Shown one piece after another: positions 9,165 to 17,990 of a stretch of DNA of 51,896 nt. Location: the NCBI RefSeq assembly GCF_947493425.1, contig NZ_CANLRP010000040.1, positions 1 through 51,896 of the forward strand, in the 5' to 3' direction. The notes beneath the pieces were generated by a model. It did no database searches. It had not been told where the DNA came from and was given only the letters and a program-made list of their open reading frames with translations. The stretch's first letter is position 1. Each line of letters opens with the position of its first letter. The position numbers were made by a program, and so were the translations under genes. This stretch comes from an uncultured Microscilla sp. (GTDB taxonomy: Bacteria; Bacteroidota; Bacteroidia; Cytophagales; Microscillaceae).

Positions 9165-9956
9165 TTAATCGTCGCGATCGCCTAAAAACCTCAAAAGGCT
9201 TCTTTTCTTCTCCGCCTTTTTAGTTTTGGTTTTATTGTGATCCAAGCCTTTTAGTTTTTTCCAGATTTTTTTCAAGCCTTTGCCCCCTTCGTCCTGCTCA
9301 CGCTCTGCAGCCATGTTTTCCGACAGTTTCAAGGTTACAGTTACTTGAAATGGCTTGTTTGGTTTAGGTAAATGCGATTTTGGCTCTGGCGCTGCCACAC
9401 TCAGCCACACACTTTTGGTGCGTAGTGGTGTAAAGTAATCACCAAAGCTTTTGCGTTGAGTCGATGTAATTTTAACTCCAGACTTGGTGCTTGATTTTAT
9501 GCTCATTTTGCTTGTCTTGCCTTGCTTAAGGCGAACAAAACTACCTTTAGATTGCACGCCTTTTTGAGTGTTCTGCCTGGCTTGTTTTGCCTTTATTTCT
9601 GTAAAAGTCTTTTTCGTTAAAGTATTATTTTGGATAATTGATGCCTGAGTTTTTGTTGTTTTTTTAGCGTCAAAACGAGCAAGAGGATTTCCTGCAAGTT
9701 TCAATTGAAGGTCTACCATTTTGGCAGCTACTTGTGCTGGAGGTGGTGAAACTTGTGGCTGCCACAACGCCAAACCTATGCTTAATAATGTAATTGAAAT
9801 ACCTGACGACCACCACACTACTTTGCGTTTCCACCACGACACAGGCTCTTTTTTATCAAGTGCTGCATTGAGCTTGTCCCAGACGGCAGCACGTGGCATC
9901 TGCTCAAAGTCTTTCAACTTCTCCTCAAAAATTTTGTCTATTGGGTGTTTACTCAT
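9165..9956 (-). CDS. Membrane anti-sigma factor-like protein
   Basis: A 263-aa protein. Residues 1-40 are a cytoplasmic helical region with the pattern FEEKLKDFEQMPRAAVWDKL, common in Bacteroidota proteins encoded after ECF sigma factors. One membrane segment lies at about 49-65 (STGISITLLSIGLALW-like), and the remainder is a basic, low-complexity, probably periplasmic region. Its start overlaps the sigma gene by 8 bp, which suggests translational coupling. No HxxxCxxC zinc motif is present, so it is not a ZAS-type anti-sigma factor. The anti-sigma role is inferred from position and layout. Confidence 0.65.
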   Translation of the reverse strand: MSKHPIDKIFEEKLKDFEQMPRAAVWDKLNAALDKKEPVSWWKRKVVWWSSGISITLLSIGLALWQPQVSPPPAQVAAKMVDLQLKLAGNPLARFDAKKTTKTQASIIQNNTLTKKTFTEIKAKQARQNTQKGVQSKGSFVRLKQGKTSKMSIKSSTKSGVKITSTQRKSFGDYFTPLRTKSVWLSVAAPEPKSHLPKPNKPFQVTVTLKLSENMAAEREQDEGGKGLKKIWKKLKGLDHNKTKTKKAEKKRSLLRFLGDRDD

Positions 9957-10512
9957 GATCTATGCTATAAGTTTTTTTTTCCTGGTTACGCACATATTTC
10001 TGTAACAGAACACGTGCTCGTGATAATTGAGATTTAGAAGTATTGGTACTGATTCCTAGTTGCTCGCCTATTTCTTTATGCGAATAGCCCTCTATGGCGT
10101 ACAAGTTGAATACTGTTCGGTAACCGTCGGGCAATTGATCAATACATTTCATCAAGTCTTGCGCATTTAGGTTATCTTCGGCACTGGCAAACTCAGAAGC
10201 TTCGCTTATATTTTCTATGTCTACCTCTGCCTGATGTCGCTTGTTTTTACGCAAGTAGTTCAGTGCTTCATTTACCACAATTCGCCGAATCCAACCCTCA
10301 AAACTTCCCTCTTCTTTGAATTGATCTATTTTACTGAAAACCTTCAGAAAACCATTGGTCATTACTTCTTCAGCATCAAATTGATGGCGCACATAACGGA
10401 GACACACTGCAAACATTTTAGGTGAATATAACTCATACACCTTCTGCTGCGCTTGTCGCTTACCTTTACGGCATCCTTTTACCAATGCTTTTTCTGACGA
10501 AAGTTTCGACAT
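9949..10512 (-). CDS. ECF-type RNA polymerase sigma factor
   Basis: A 187-aa sigma-70 family protein with region 2 at about 25-95 (YELYSPKMFAVCLRYV, DAEEVMTNGFLKVFSKI, GSFEGWIRRIVVNEALNYLRK) and region 4 at about 120-175 (LPDGYRTVFNLYAIEGYSHK, then the helix-turn-helix EIGEQLGISTNTSKSQLSRAR). It is the first gene of a three-gene operon with a membrane anti-sigma-like protein and an outer-membrane barrel protein, a common cell-envelope stress or surface-signalling arrangement. A possible promoter lies about 90 nt upstream. Confidence 0.9.
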   Translation of the reverse strand: MSKLSSEKALVKGCRKGKRQAQQKVYELYSPKMFAVCLRYVRHQFDAEEVMTNGFLKVFSKIDQFKEEGSFEGWIRRIVVNEALNYLRKNKRHQAEVDIENISEASEFASAEDNLNAQDLMKCIDQLPDGYRTVFNLYAIEGYSHKEIGEQLGISTNTSKSQLSRARVLLQKYVRNQEKKTYSIDHE

Positions 10513-10603
10513 TGTGCGTTATATGCTATTAGTTTTTAAATAAAAAGTGAGAGGTATCTAACCTCTAAACCTTGGTTATATGCTTGTTTCTATAGGGTAG
10601 ATA

Positions 10604-10611
10604 CAAATGTA
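10604..10611 (-). promoter_or_regulatory. Candidate Bacteroidota -7 box upstream of the ECF sigma gene
   Basis: On the minus strand TACATTTG matches TAnnTTTG exactly and lies about 90 nt upstream of the sigma ATG. No good TTTG at the -33 spacing is visible, so the call is tentative. Confidence 0.35.
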
Positions 10612-10731
10612 GTATCAAAGGTTGCATGAGGGGTAAAAAAAAGTAAACATTTATCGATTTAAACAAATAAGCACCTGATTATCAGCACACTTAAAATAAA
10701 AACATTTTTCCCTACAAACTGTTGAAAAACT

Positions 10732-11034
10732 ATGAATATACTAAAACAAAAACTCAAAAACCTGGACAATGAAAGCATTGATCGGATCATAGAAATGGCT
10801 TGGGAAGATCGCACACCCTTTGAAGCCATTGGACAACAGTTTGAACTAACCGAACAAGAAGTGATTCGGTTAATGCGCAAAGAAATGAAGCCCAGGTCGT
10901 GGAAAATGTGGCGTAAACGAGTACAAGGGCGAAAAACTAAACATAAAAAACTGCGTGCCCATGACGTAAACCGCTTTCATTGCAGCCGCCAAAAAAGCAT
11001 TAGTCAAAATAAAATCGCCAAAAGAAACCACTAA
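10732..11034 (+). CDS. TIGR03643/DUF2805 family protein
   Basis: A 100-aa basic protein. Its core (residues 10-70) has the family pattern: IDRIIEMAWEDRTPFEAI, then FELTEQEVIRLMRKEM, then KPRSWKMWRKRVQGRKTKH. The helix-turn-helix-like middle (QQFELTEQEVIRLMR) suggests nucleic-acid binding, but the role is not known. The C-terminal tail (about 25 residues, His/Arg/Lys-rich) extends past the usual family end. Its last 4 bp overlap the end of the convergent gene at 11031. Confidence 0.75.
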   Translation: MNILKQKLKNLDNESIDRIIEMAWEDRTPFEAIGQQFELTEQEVIRLMRKEMKPRSWKMWRKRVQGRKTKHKKLRAHDVNRFHCSRQKSISQNKIAKRNH

Positions 11035-12059
11035 TCCTTACCTACTTTCACTGGTGCAAACAGGGTGTGCTCCTGAGGCAAGACAAACTGTTGTTGGGTC
11101 AACCCTTCGATTACTTGCTTGATTTGTTTAATGTGGGCAAGTTCCTGAGGGGTTGGCTCTTGCTTTAGTCTTATCTGCTGCCGCAAAATCAAATACTCTA
11201 ATTTTTTATTGGTGAGCGTCCAAGCCAATTGGGTGGCCTGACGCGCTGCCTTGTAGCGATTTTTATTGACAACAGACTGGGTAGGAGTAGTTTTTAACGC
11301 TATTAAACGCGCCTTTTGCTTTTTCAATTGTCTTTTGAGCAACGCCATTGCTCGCTGCTCCATTTGCTGTTGTTGCCACTTAATCATTTTACGCCAACTC
11401 AAATAAGGGTTAAATCCTTGTAGCAAAAACACTGTTTTTAATGCTTCATTCTTTAAGTTTGCCTCATCTACCCCTGCTGCTTTCATTTTTTTTGCCTTAC
11501 GCTTCTTCAGTTGCTTCTTTACTGCTTTCTGAAGCTGGGCAAAGCTACGTGCTGTAATGGCAGGCACTACTGGCAACTGTTGTTGTTGCCAATAATATGC
11601 CTCTCGAAAAAATAGTTGCCCCATTGAGACAGGTGTTATGCTTGTTGCCTGCGCCAAAGTATAGGTTTTTCCAGGAGTAAAATGAATCCTTAAACTATTT
11701 TTTGCCTTAGAATAACAATGAATCACCTGATAGGCACCCGCTGGCGACTGCACAATGATACGCCCTTTGGCACGTGAAGTAATGCTGAACCGATGAATAC
11801 GAAAATGATAAGTTAAGGGGGGAATCACAAGTGGCTTGATGGTGTAAAACTCACTGAAAACAAAAGTGTGTAGCTTTAGCTGAACGGTAGAGTCGGAAAT
11901 AATGTACTGTATTTTTTGCCTGACAATATTTTGGTGGGCAGTATAGCGATAAGTTTCAGAAGTCCAGGTACCTGCTACAGAAAGCGCAACAACTGAAGAA
12001 CAAGTCCAAACAGATAAAAAAACAATTAAAAGTACATTTCTTATAGCGAATGTATACAT
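11031..12059 (-). CDS. Secreted protein of unknown function, coiled-coil rich
   Basis: I do not recognise this 342-aa protein. It has a signal peptide (about residues 1-25), a beta-rich domain of about 120 residues that begins with AGTWTSETYRYT (lipocalin-like opening, as in 'SxAGTW' domains), then long Lys/Gln/Arg-rich helices (about 180-330) with repeats such as KKQLKKRKAKKMK and WQQQQMEQRAMALLKRQLKKQKAR. It begins 7 nt after the histidine kinase gene at 12067, so they are probably one transcript. It may be a periplasmic partner of that kinase, but this is only positional inference. Confidence 0.6.
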   Translation of the reverse strand: MYTFAIRNVLLIVFLSVWTCSSVVALSVAGTWTSETYRYTAHQNIVRQKIQYIISDSTVQLKLHTFVFSEFYTIKPLVIPPLTYHFRIHRFSITSRAKGRIIVQSPAGAYQVIHCYSKAKNSLRIHFTPGKTYTLAQATSITPVSMGQLFFREAYYWQQQQLPVVPAITARSFAQLQKAVKKQLKKRKAKKMKAAGVDEANLKNEALKTVFLLQGFNPYLSWRKMIKWQQQQMEQRAMALLKRQLKKQKARLIALKTTPTQSVVNKNRYKAARQATQLAWTLTNKKLEYLILRQQIRLKQEPTPQELAHIKQIKQVIEGLTQQQFVLPQEHTLFAPVKVGKD

Positions 12060-12066
12060 ACCTGTA

Positions 12067-12903
12067 TCAACTGATGCCCCTTAGATAGGGTAAAAATATA
12101 TGAAAATTAGTATACTGCCCCTCTTCGCTTTCTATCTTAATGCGCCCTTTAAGCTTTTGTATTACTTTTTTTATCACATACAAACCCAAACCATTGCCTT
12201 GGGTGGCAGCTTCGTTTCCCCGGAAAAACATTCTAAAAACTTTCCGGAAATATTTATTAGGAATCCCCACCCCATTGTCACTAAACACAATTTTAATACA
12301 ATTATCGGCGACTACATCTTCCACCAAAATCTTGATAAAAGGGGAGCTATCAGAACGATGAGAGCGAAAAGCAATAGAATTTTCAATCATATTATAAAAA
12401 ATAATCTGAATCAAGTCAGGCTCTGCTAAGTAGTCAAGCTCAGGAGCTACATCAAACTCCATGTGCATGCCTACCGAGTACATCTGACTACCAAAAGCTT
12501 CTTGCAAGTTGCTCAATATAGCTTTAAAGTCGATGGGCTCCAGCACCCGCTCAGTTGAATAACGATTGATTATATTTACCATCAACAACTTGCGCAGCAT
12601 GTTATCAGTTTTATTCACCACCTTGCCTATCTCTTCCAAAAAATCCAGGGCTGATGTATCTTTTACCTCCAACCTGGCAAGATTAATTAAACCATTGATA
12701 GATGCAATGGGTGCTCTGAAATCGTGTGAGGCCCGATAGATAAAAGCATCTAGCTCTCGGTTTGCCAACTCAAGGTGATTATTCATTTTCAGCAAACTTT
12801 CGGTACGTTCCTGCACAATTTTTTCAAGCTCAAGGTTCATTGCTTTGAGGTTTTCGGCATTGTTGCCAACCTCTTGGTCTTTTTCTGGGTGCTTGCTTTC
12901 CAT
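12067..12903 (-). CDS. Soluble sensor histidine kinase
   Basis: A 278-aa kinase without membrane segments or an obvious sensor domain. Residues 15-55 are a coiled coil. The HisKA helix carries the phospho-acceptor His60 in YRASHDFRAPIAS. The ATPase domain follows (about 165-275) with N box NMIENSIAF, G1 DNGVGIP, F box MFFRGNEAA and G2 GNGLGLYVI. It needs an external sensor, or acts as a relay. The strong similarity of its catalytic core to that of the kinase at 13945-15492 suggests an old duplication. No response regulator gene lies in the window. Confidence 0.85.
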   Translation of the reverse strand: MESKHPEKDQEVGNNAENLKAMNLELEKIVQERTESLLKMNNHLELANRELDAFIYRASHDFRAPIASINGLINLARLEVKDTSALDFLEEIGKVVNKTDNMLRKLLMVNIINRYSTERVLEPIDFKAILSNLQEAFGSQMYSVGMHMEFDVAPELDYLAEPDLIQIIFYNMIENSIAFRSHRSDSSPFIKILVEDVVADNCIKIVFSDNGVGIPNKYFRKVFRMFFRGNEAATQGNGLGLYVIKKVIQKLKGRIKIESEEGQYTNFHIFLPYLRGIS

Positions 12904-12972
12904 CGCATCAAGTAAGTATGATTGATGATTAAGGTAATAATGGTTTATAGGACGCTTGTGGGTAGCCTATAA

Positions 12973-13130
12973 GGAATGGTACCAAAATAAATTTACATTC
13001 TTAACCTCATCTTTTGAGGCTATACTTTGTTAAAAAATAGCCGAATAGCGCTGCTATTAGCCAATTTTTTGCCTCGTCTAGCAACAAAATATTTTAGCGT
13101 TACTATAGAAATTTATTTTTACACCATTCC
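12973..13130. repeat. Family 1 palindromic element, copy C
   Basis: 158 bp. Ends GGAATGGTACCAAAATAAAT and (other strand) GGAATGGTGTAAAAATAAAT; TAA flanks at 12970-12972 and 13131-13133. It is collinear with the reverse complement of copy B except for about 35 bp less in the centre, and its first 75 bp match copy D at the window end almost base for base. Confidence 0.8.
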
Positions 13131-13325
13131 TAAGTATAAAAAGTTGAGTTTTAATATTTGTATCAAGTATTTTAAAAACCCACTGACTGCACTACCACAC
13201 ACAAGGTTAAAAAACTAAGTAAAACATAAAAATAAAGTAGTCCAAGTGAACAAAATATTTTTTGAAGAAGTATGCCTTTCAAAAATGTTGTTCGATGGAG
13301 TAGACTATTTTGGTAGTTTTACTAA

Positions 13326-13507
13326 GTAATGGTTGAAAAATAAAGTATCCATTTAGAGATAGATATTTGCTATTGAGGCGAGGCATTTTTTGCGCTCGTA
13401 GAGCTTGAACCTCGAACTTGATTCGGGGCAGCGCTACAGGCAATAAAAACTCACAGTCCCGGCGAAACTGCCGGGGTAACGAAGCATCAGGAGTAAAGGT
13501 CATTTCC
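13326..13507. repeat. Family 1 palindromic element, copy E (diverged)
   Basis: 182 bp. Ends GTAATGGTTGAAAAATAAAG and (other strand) GGAAATGACC; TAA on both sides (13323-13325, 13508-13510). Its interior, read on the minus strand, aligns with copy A1 (TTTTTATTGCCTGTAGCGCTGC and GCGCAAAAAATGCCTCGCCTC), interrupted by two small hairpins not present in A1. A 74-codon open frame inside it is not considered a gene. Confidence 0.6.
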
Positions 13508-13944
13508 TAAATCGAAAGCTTACAGTCCCGATTCATCGCATGCGTCAAAGCTTAATTTTACGAACACTTAAAATAACATCAAAATCATCAAAAATGACTC
13601 TTTTAGGCGCAACTCCTACGGAGCTGTGTCCCGCTTCGTTTATTTTTTCTACCAAGGTTTCGCCCCACTGGGGCTAATATTCGTAAAAAGTGGCATAAAA
13701 ACGAGCAAAGAGTTTTGAACGATTCCATAAAAATTTTGATTCAACACAACTTGAAGCTGGTTTTTACAGGCGGAATTTTAAGCCCTGATCAATGCGATTC
13801 ATCGGGGGTTATTTTTTGTCCATTACTAAGCCAAATAATAATGATTTTTTTTGCTAAAAAGAAATAAAATGAGCTGAAATGGTTGGGAAATAAAATAAAA
13901 TGAGTTGCCTCAGTTGCCTTAAAGGGAATGCCTTATGCCTGTTA

Positions 13945-15492
13945 TCAGGAAGTTTTGGCTTGATCGGCATGGCTATTATTACTCTCTTTGTCTTTAAACT
14001 GCTCGTATTGATTGGGCACCTCCAAAATAATATGAGTCCCTTTGCCATAGTCGCTACTCAGTGAAATACTGCCATGCATTTTCTCTACAGTTTGTTTCAC
14101 AATGTACAGCCCTAGTCCTGAGCCTTCGGCATTTTCGGTGCCCCTAAAAAACATATTAAATACATCGCCTTGATACTCTTGAGCTATGCCTATGCCATTA
14201 TCCTGAAAAATAAGTTTGGCTGTGTCAGGGGTAGATAAGTCAATTTTTACTTTCAGAAAACTGTTTTCGACTGAAGTATTTTGATACTTAATCGCATTAG
14301 AGATAATATTATTAAGAATAATACGCAACCGTAATGGTTCACTGTAAAAGGGCTGGTTGCCTTTAAGAGATATATCGCGTTGTACCCGCTCATAGTTTTT
14401 CATAAACTTAAGGTCTTCAATACAATCACTAATCATCGCCTCAAAGTCAATCTTTTCGGTTACTATGTCAGCCCGCCCGCTACGTGAGTATTCAAGCAAC
14501 GACTTGATAAATTTATCAAGCTTAAGGGTACTTTTTTCAATCAACTCAATATAACCTATCAATCGCTCGGCATTATCACTGTCAAGTTTCGACAAGTTTA
14601 CCAACCCCAAAATAGACGTAAGCGGAGCGCGCAAATCGTGTGATACTTTGTACACAAATTGATCAAGCTCAAAGTTGCGTATTTCGAGTTCTTCCAGGGT
14701 TTTTTCAAGGTTATCTCGCGATGCTGACAACTCTTTATTTGTATGAATGGTTTGCTTAAGCAATTCCTGGATTTTGATTTCTTGTTGCTTGCGTGCAGTA
14801 ATATCATTGGCTACTGCATACACATGATCTCTTACATAAATGGCTCTCCAGTCTATCCATTTGTAGCCACCATCTTTACAAACACATCGGTTGATCATCT
14901 CTTGGGTTACTCCAATGTTGTCTTGTAATTCTTTGAAATAGTCTAAGGTGGCCTGTTTATCATCTTCATATACAAAGTGAAACAAAGGATACTCTGTCAT
15001 TTCTTGCCAGTTATAACCCAGCGTATCAGAAAACCCTTTGTTGGCAAATACAAGATTGCCTTCTTTGTCGGTGATAATCACAATGGCAAGCAACGACATG
15101 TCAAAAAAGCGGCGGAAACGAGCAAGGGGGGCATCTTGCATGATAGCAATGCTTGCCAGTACATAGATGTAGCCATCTTCTGACTTGGCAAATTTGCCTC
15201 TAAACTGCTGTATATTATTATTCTTGCTTTTTAACTGACAATTAAAAGTAGAGAACTTAATGTCTGTATCTTGGGCTTGCTCCAGGGGTTGTGGCGCTAG
15301 TTGGTCAAAAGTTTCCTGAATAGTTTCAAGGTCATTCTCGGCTACCAGATCTATAAAATCCCTTCCAATTAACTCGTCTTTGAGGTATTGAAGGTTTTTT
15401 AAAAATATAGCATTTATCTCCACAATTTTACCTGAGGGATCAAGTACACAATGCATTTCAGAAGATAAATCGAGTGATACTTTGGTATCCAT
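13945..15492 (-). CDS. PAS-PAS sensor histidine kinase
   Basis: A 515-aa soluble kinase. Two PAS domains lie at about 8-120 and 125-235 (the second with its PAC end ANDITARKQQE), then a coiled coil (240-275), HisKA with His285 in YKVSHDLRAPLTS, and the ATPase domain (about 385-495) with N box NIISNAIKYQ, G1 DNGIGIA and G2 GSGLGLYIV. It is the third co-directional gene after the SiaB-like and SiaC-like genes, 125 nt downstream of siaC, so it may be controlled by or integrated with that switch. No receiver domain is fused and no response regulator is adjacent. Confidence 0.9.
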   Translation of the reverse strand: MDTKVSLDLSSEMHCVLDPSGKIVEINAIFLKNLQYLKDELIGRDFIDLVAENDLETIQETFDQLAPQPLEQAQDTDIKFSTFNCQLKSKNNNIQQFRGKFAKSEDGYIYVLASIAIMQDAPLARFRRFFDMSLLAIVIITDKEGNLVFANKGFSDTLGYNWQEMTEYPLFHFVYEDDKQATLDYFKELQDNIGVTQEMINRCVCKDGGYKWIDWRAIYVRDHVYAVANDITARKQQEIKIQELLKQTIHTNKELSASRDNLEKTLEELEIRNFELDQFVYKVSHDLRAPLTSILGLVNLSKLDSDNAERLIGYIELIEKSTLKLDKFIKSLLEYSRSGRADIVTEKIDFEAMISDCIEDLKFMKNYERVQRDISLKGNQPFYSEPLRLRIILNNIISNAIKYQNTSVENSFLKVKIDLSTPDTAKLIFQDNGIGIAQEYQGDVFNMFFRGTENAEGSGLGLYIVKQTVEKMHGSISLSSDYGKGTHIILEVPNQYEQFKDKESNNSHADQAKTS

Positions 15493-15617
15493 AAAACTAT
15501 ATGGTAAGGTAGCGATTACAGAATTTTGAATGATTTTAAATATAAACTAATATTTAAAAACCTACAATATATTTAGAAAACATCTTTGAGCCAAAGACTA
15601 TAATACTTACACCACAG

Positions 15618-16013
15618 TTAATACTCTAATTTGTAAGGAATAAGATTAAAACTGAGTTTACTATCTTCCATAAAATCTTCGGCTTCAGCAAGAATATCAT
15701 AGTCATCGTCTGGATAATACCAATTAATGACGATTTCTCCGCCCTTTTCTTTAAATTTTTTCAGCGATTTCAGAATATTCAGAATTGCCTTTGAAGAACT
15801 GGTATTAAAGTAAGTAAGCTTAAAATTAAACGTAAGAGTTTTGTATGATTCCTCATTATAGGCATTCAGCCATTTGATAATAGGGTCATAAAAATCTACC
15901 GTATCTTCAAGGTATGACTCTCCCGAAATTTCGCAAACGGAAGCTTCAGCATCCAACTTGACGGTTGGCGTAAAATAAATGCCTCTTTGCCCCTTGATAT
16001 ATAAGTTTTCCAT
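15618..16013 (-). CDS. siaC: SiaC-like (DUF1987) partner-switch phosphoprotein
   Basis: A 131-aa protein matching the SiaC/DUF1987 pattern: FTPTVKLD start, ISGESYLEDTVDFYDPIIKWL, then FKLTYFNTSSSKAILNIL, and an acidic linker YYPDDDYD. In Pseudomonas SiaC a threonine at this position is phosphorylated by SiaB and dephosphorylated by the PP2C phosphatase SiaA; here Thr71 of YFNTSSSK is the equivalent by position. Unphosphorylated SiaC activates a diguanylate cyclase there. No GGDEF protein is in this window, so the target is unknown. It starts 11 nt after the SiaB-like gene, a tight operon. Confidence 0.8.
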   Translation of the reverse strand: MENLYIKGQRGIYFTPTVKLDAEASVCEISGESYLEDTVDFYDPIIKWLNAYNEESYKTLTFNFKLTYFNTSSSKAILNILKSLKKFKEKGGEIVINWYYPDDDYDILAEAEDFMEDSKLSFNLIPYKLEY

Positions 16014-16024
16014 AACAACTTTAT

Positions 16025-16567
16025 TTATCTTGCAATTTTAACGGATAAAGTAAAAAATGTATAATCATCATCAATTTTTCTACTCCTCATTTCCAAAGGG
16101 TTTTCAGAAAGCAAAGCAGACTGGATAAGCCCAATGCCTGCTCCTCTGGCACCCGCCATCAATGACAGTTTACGCATGTGTCGTTTGTACATTCTCAACG
16201 ACTTTGCGTCCATATCGTTGATTACCTTACAACGCTCCCGTAAAAGCTTTATAGACACAGTGTTGGCTAAATTGCCGGTTTCAAGGTGATAATAATCTTC
16301 GGAACGAGCTATGATAATACAACCCACCTTCTCTTGTTTACGAAAGTGGTTGTATTCGTTTGAATAATATAAAATATTTTGGGCTAATTCTATAAAGATT
16401 GCATGAAGTTTTCTAAAAATCCTTGGATTTTCTTTTATTTTTTTTTGTATCTCAAGGCTTATTTCGGCAAGAATAATGTCTGTAACCGGTCCTTTATAGG
16501 ATAGGAGTATCTCGTGTTCACTGTAGTAATCAGATTGATATGCAAAAAAGTTGATTTTTTCAGACAT
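16025..16567 (-). CDS. siaB: SiaB-like protein kinase
   Basis: A 180-aa protein of the SiaB family (DUF6272), related to the anti-sigma-factor/HATPase kinases. The N box is FIELAQNILYYS, and the G2-like loop is GARGAGIGLIQSALLS. The G1 DxGxG motif is not obvious, as usual in this family. It should phosphorylate the SiaC-like protein encoded just downstream. The gene is first in the siaB-siaC-PAS histidine kinase series. The matching phosphatase is probably a SpoIIE protein; the nearest is at 2790-6848. Confidence 0.8.
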   Translation of the reverse strand: MSEKINFFAYQSDYYSEHEILLSYKGPVTDIILAEISLEIQKKIKENPRIFRKLHAIFIELAQNILYYSNEYNHFRKQEKVGCIIIARSEDYYHLETGNLANTVSIKLLRERCKVINDMDAKSLRMYKRHMRKLSLMAGARGAGIGLIQSALLSENPLEMRSRKIDDDYTFFTLSVKIAR

Positions 16568-16848
16568 TGTTTATACTACATGCATTAATTTGATAATATT
16601 AGTTTACTGAGTCAAACCCTTGGATTTGATTGCGTTAAGGGGTGTTTGCTCAGATGTTGCCGGGCATAATCTTTACACAGGGACTATTACTAAAAACGCG
16701 CAAATTGCCAGATATACTTAAGCTGTTAAGTTACTGAACAAAAATTACGCAATTTTGACAGCAGTGTTTATTTGTTTGTATAAATTAAACATTAAACTTT
16801 GTATTTTGAGATAAGGTATAAAAAATTGAACAGAAAATAACAATACTC

Positions 16849-17796
16849 TTACCTAATTTTTAAGTCTTTGATAATTTTCCCATATCCTGCCACAACCGTT
16901 TCAGGTCTCCCGCCAAAATCTATTTCTACAATCACTCTTCCTATTTCGGGCAACACCTTTTTTACTACTCCTTCTATAAAAGCGGCTATTTTTACCACAT
17001 GTACTTTGTCCCCTGGCTTTAGCTGAGGCTTAAGGGGCACTGGCACGCAGTTATTTTTATTATATACCTTTACCTTTCCGGTAAAACCAATAGTAAGTAC
17101 TTTGTTGTCTGTCTCTCTTATAATTTGGGCATAATTGTATCCAAAGTCCTCTTTTACCGCAAGGTAAGCTCCTGGCTGCCAAGGTTCGCGCAAAGCTACA
17201 AAGGTATTGGGTTGCGCTTGTACATCAGACACTCCAGGTGTATAAGGAGTATCAAGGTACTGTATTTTGGGACTTGCCGGATTGCTTGCATCGGTTACAA
17301 TTGCTGTACGCATACTTGAGCCCCGGTTTTGTTCCCAGGTAAGCACTACTTCTCCTTTCAGCACTTTTTCGCCCGCAGGTACAGGTATTATCATTGAATT
17401 GGGCATCATCACCTCTTTGCCTATAGCTTTAAGTTTTGACTCTACTTTGCCAGGTGCTACCATTTTGCGACCATAAAAAATCAAAACCATCTGATCTTTT
17501 CCTTTGACAAAGCCATCTTCTACCCATTGAAGCATAGGCGCCAACACATACTCGTTGGCCTTGGCAGTGGTATTAACCAATGGAAAATCAAGAGGAATAG
17601 ATCCGGGAGGACGCTTTTTGCTAGAGGCTGACTGGCTACTCATCAAGGCAGGATTGTTACCTGAGTCTACCTCGACAATGCTGTCGGTTTGTTGGGTACC
17701 TGTGTTGTCGGTACTACCACAAGCCCATAAACACAACAAGCCTAACCATAAAAAAATTGTAATAGGTTGCTTCAAGTAATTGATTAATTGGGTCAT
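16849..17796 (-). CDS. Lipoprotein of unknown function
   Basis: A 315-aa protein with a lipoprotein signal peptide and lipobox (CLWAC, Cys26), followed by a Ser/Thr/Asp-rich linker (27-65). The body has two beta-rich halves; the second (about 195-310) contains repeated PG-x-Y/K-V-H-V-like SH3 or Tudor-type strands (EPWQPGAYLAV, LKPGDKVHVVKIAAF, RVIVEIDF). I do not recognise a family. It is divergent from the dehalogenase gene, with 194 bp between them. Confidence 0.6.
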   Translation of the reverse strand: MTQLINYLKQPITIFLWLGLLCLWACGSTDNTGTQQTDSIVEVDSGNNPALMSSQSASSKKRPPGSIPLDFPLVNTTAKANEYVLAPMLQWVEDGFVKGKDQMVLIFYGRKMVAPGKVESKLKAIGKEVMMPNSMIIPVPAGEKVLKGEVVLTWEQNRGSSMRTAIVTDASNPASPKIQYLDTPYTPGVSDVQAQPNTFVALREPWQPGAYLAVKEDFGYNYAQIIRETDNKVLTIGFTGKVKVYNKNNCVPVPLKPQLKPGDKVHVVKIAAFIEGVVKKVLPEIGRVIVEIDFGGRPETVVAGYGKIIKDLKIR

Positions 17797-17990
17797 TTTT
17801 AGTTAAGTTTACGGCTGTTTGAGTAATCAAATATAATCAATTTATTGGGAAAGTGATATGAAATTCCCCAAGTTATCCTAATTATTATTTCTCCTTTGGC
17901 AAGTAGGTATTGTACAGATATATTAACCAAACCCTGTACAGGTAACCTACTGGTTTAAAAGAGGTTGAACATAAAAAACCATAAAATATT

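Larger units (their letters stand above)
12904..13944. other. Gene-free region with two family 1 elements and hairpins
   Basis: About 1 kb between two histidine kinase genes. It contains family 1 copies at 12973-13130 and 13326-13507. The rest (13511-13944) has several small dyads, for example CCCGGCGAAACTGCCGGGG at about 13456-13474 (inside copy E) and TTTTACGAA/TTCGTAAAA at about 13556 and 13681, but no ORF I can support. Confidence 0.6.

Noticed and set aside
10732..11034. Transposase-like helix-turn-helix protein
   Set aside because: The RKRVQGRKTKH segment and length identify TIGR03643, not a transposase.
13279..13503. 74-codon frame on the minus strand
   Set aside because: It lies inside family 1 copy E and contains hairpins; no protein family.
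2143..13510. Repeats considered as CRISPR
   Set aside because: Units are spaced irregularly by kilobases, differ in length, are in both orientations and have inverted ends; no cas genes.
13783..13835. Plus-strand terminator-like hairpin (CCCTGAT / ATCGGGG followed by T-rich DNA)
   Set aside because: No plus-strand gene ends upstream; imperfect stem; more likely a relic of repeat DNA.
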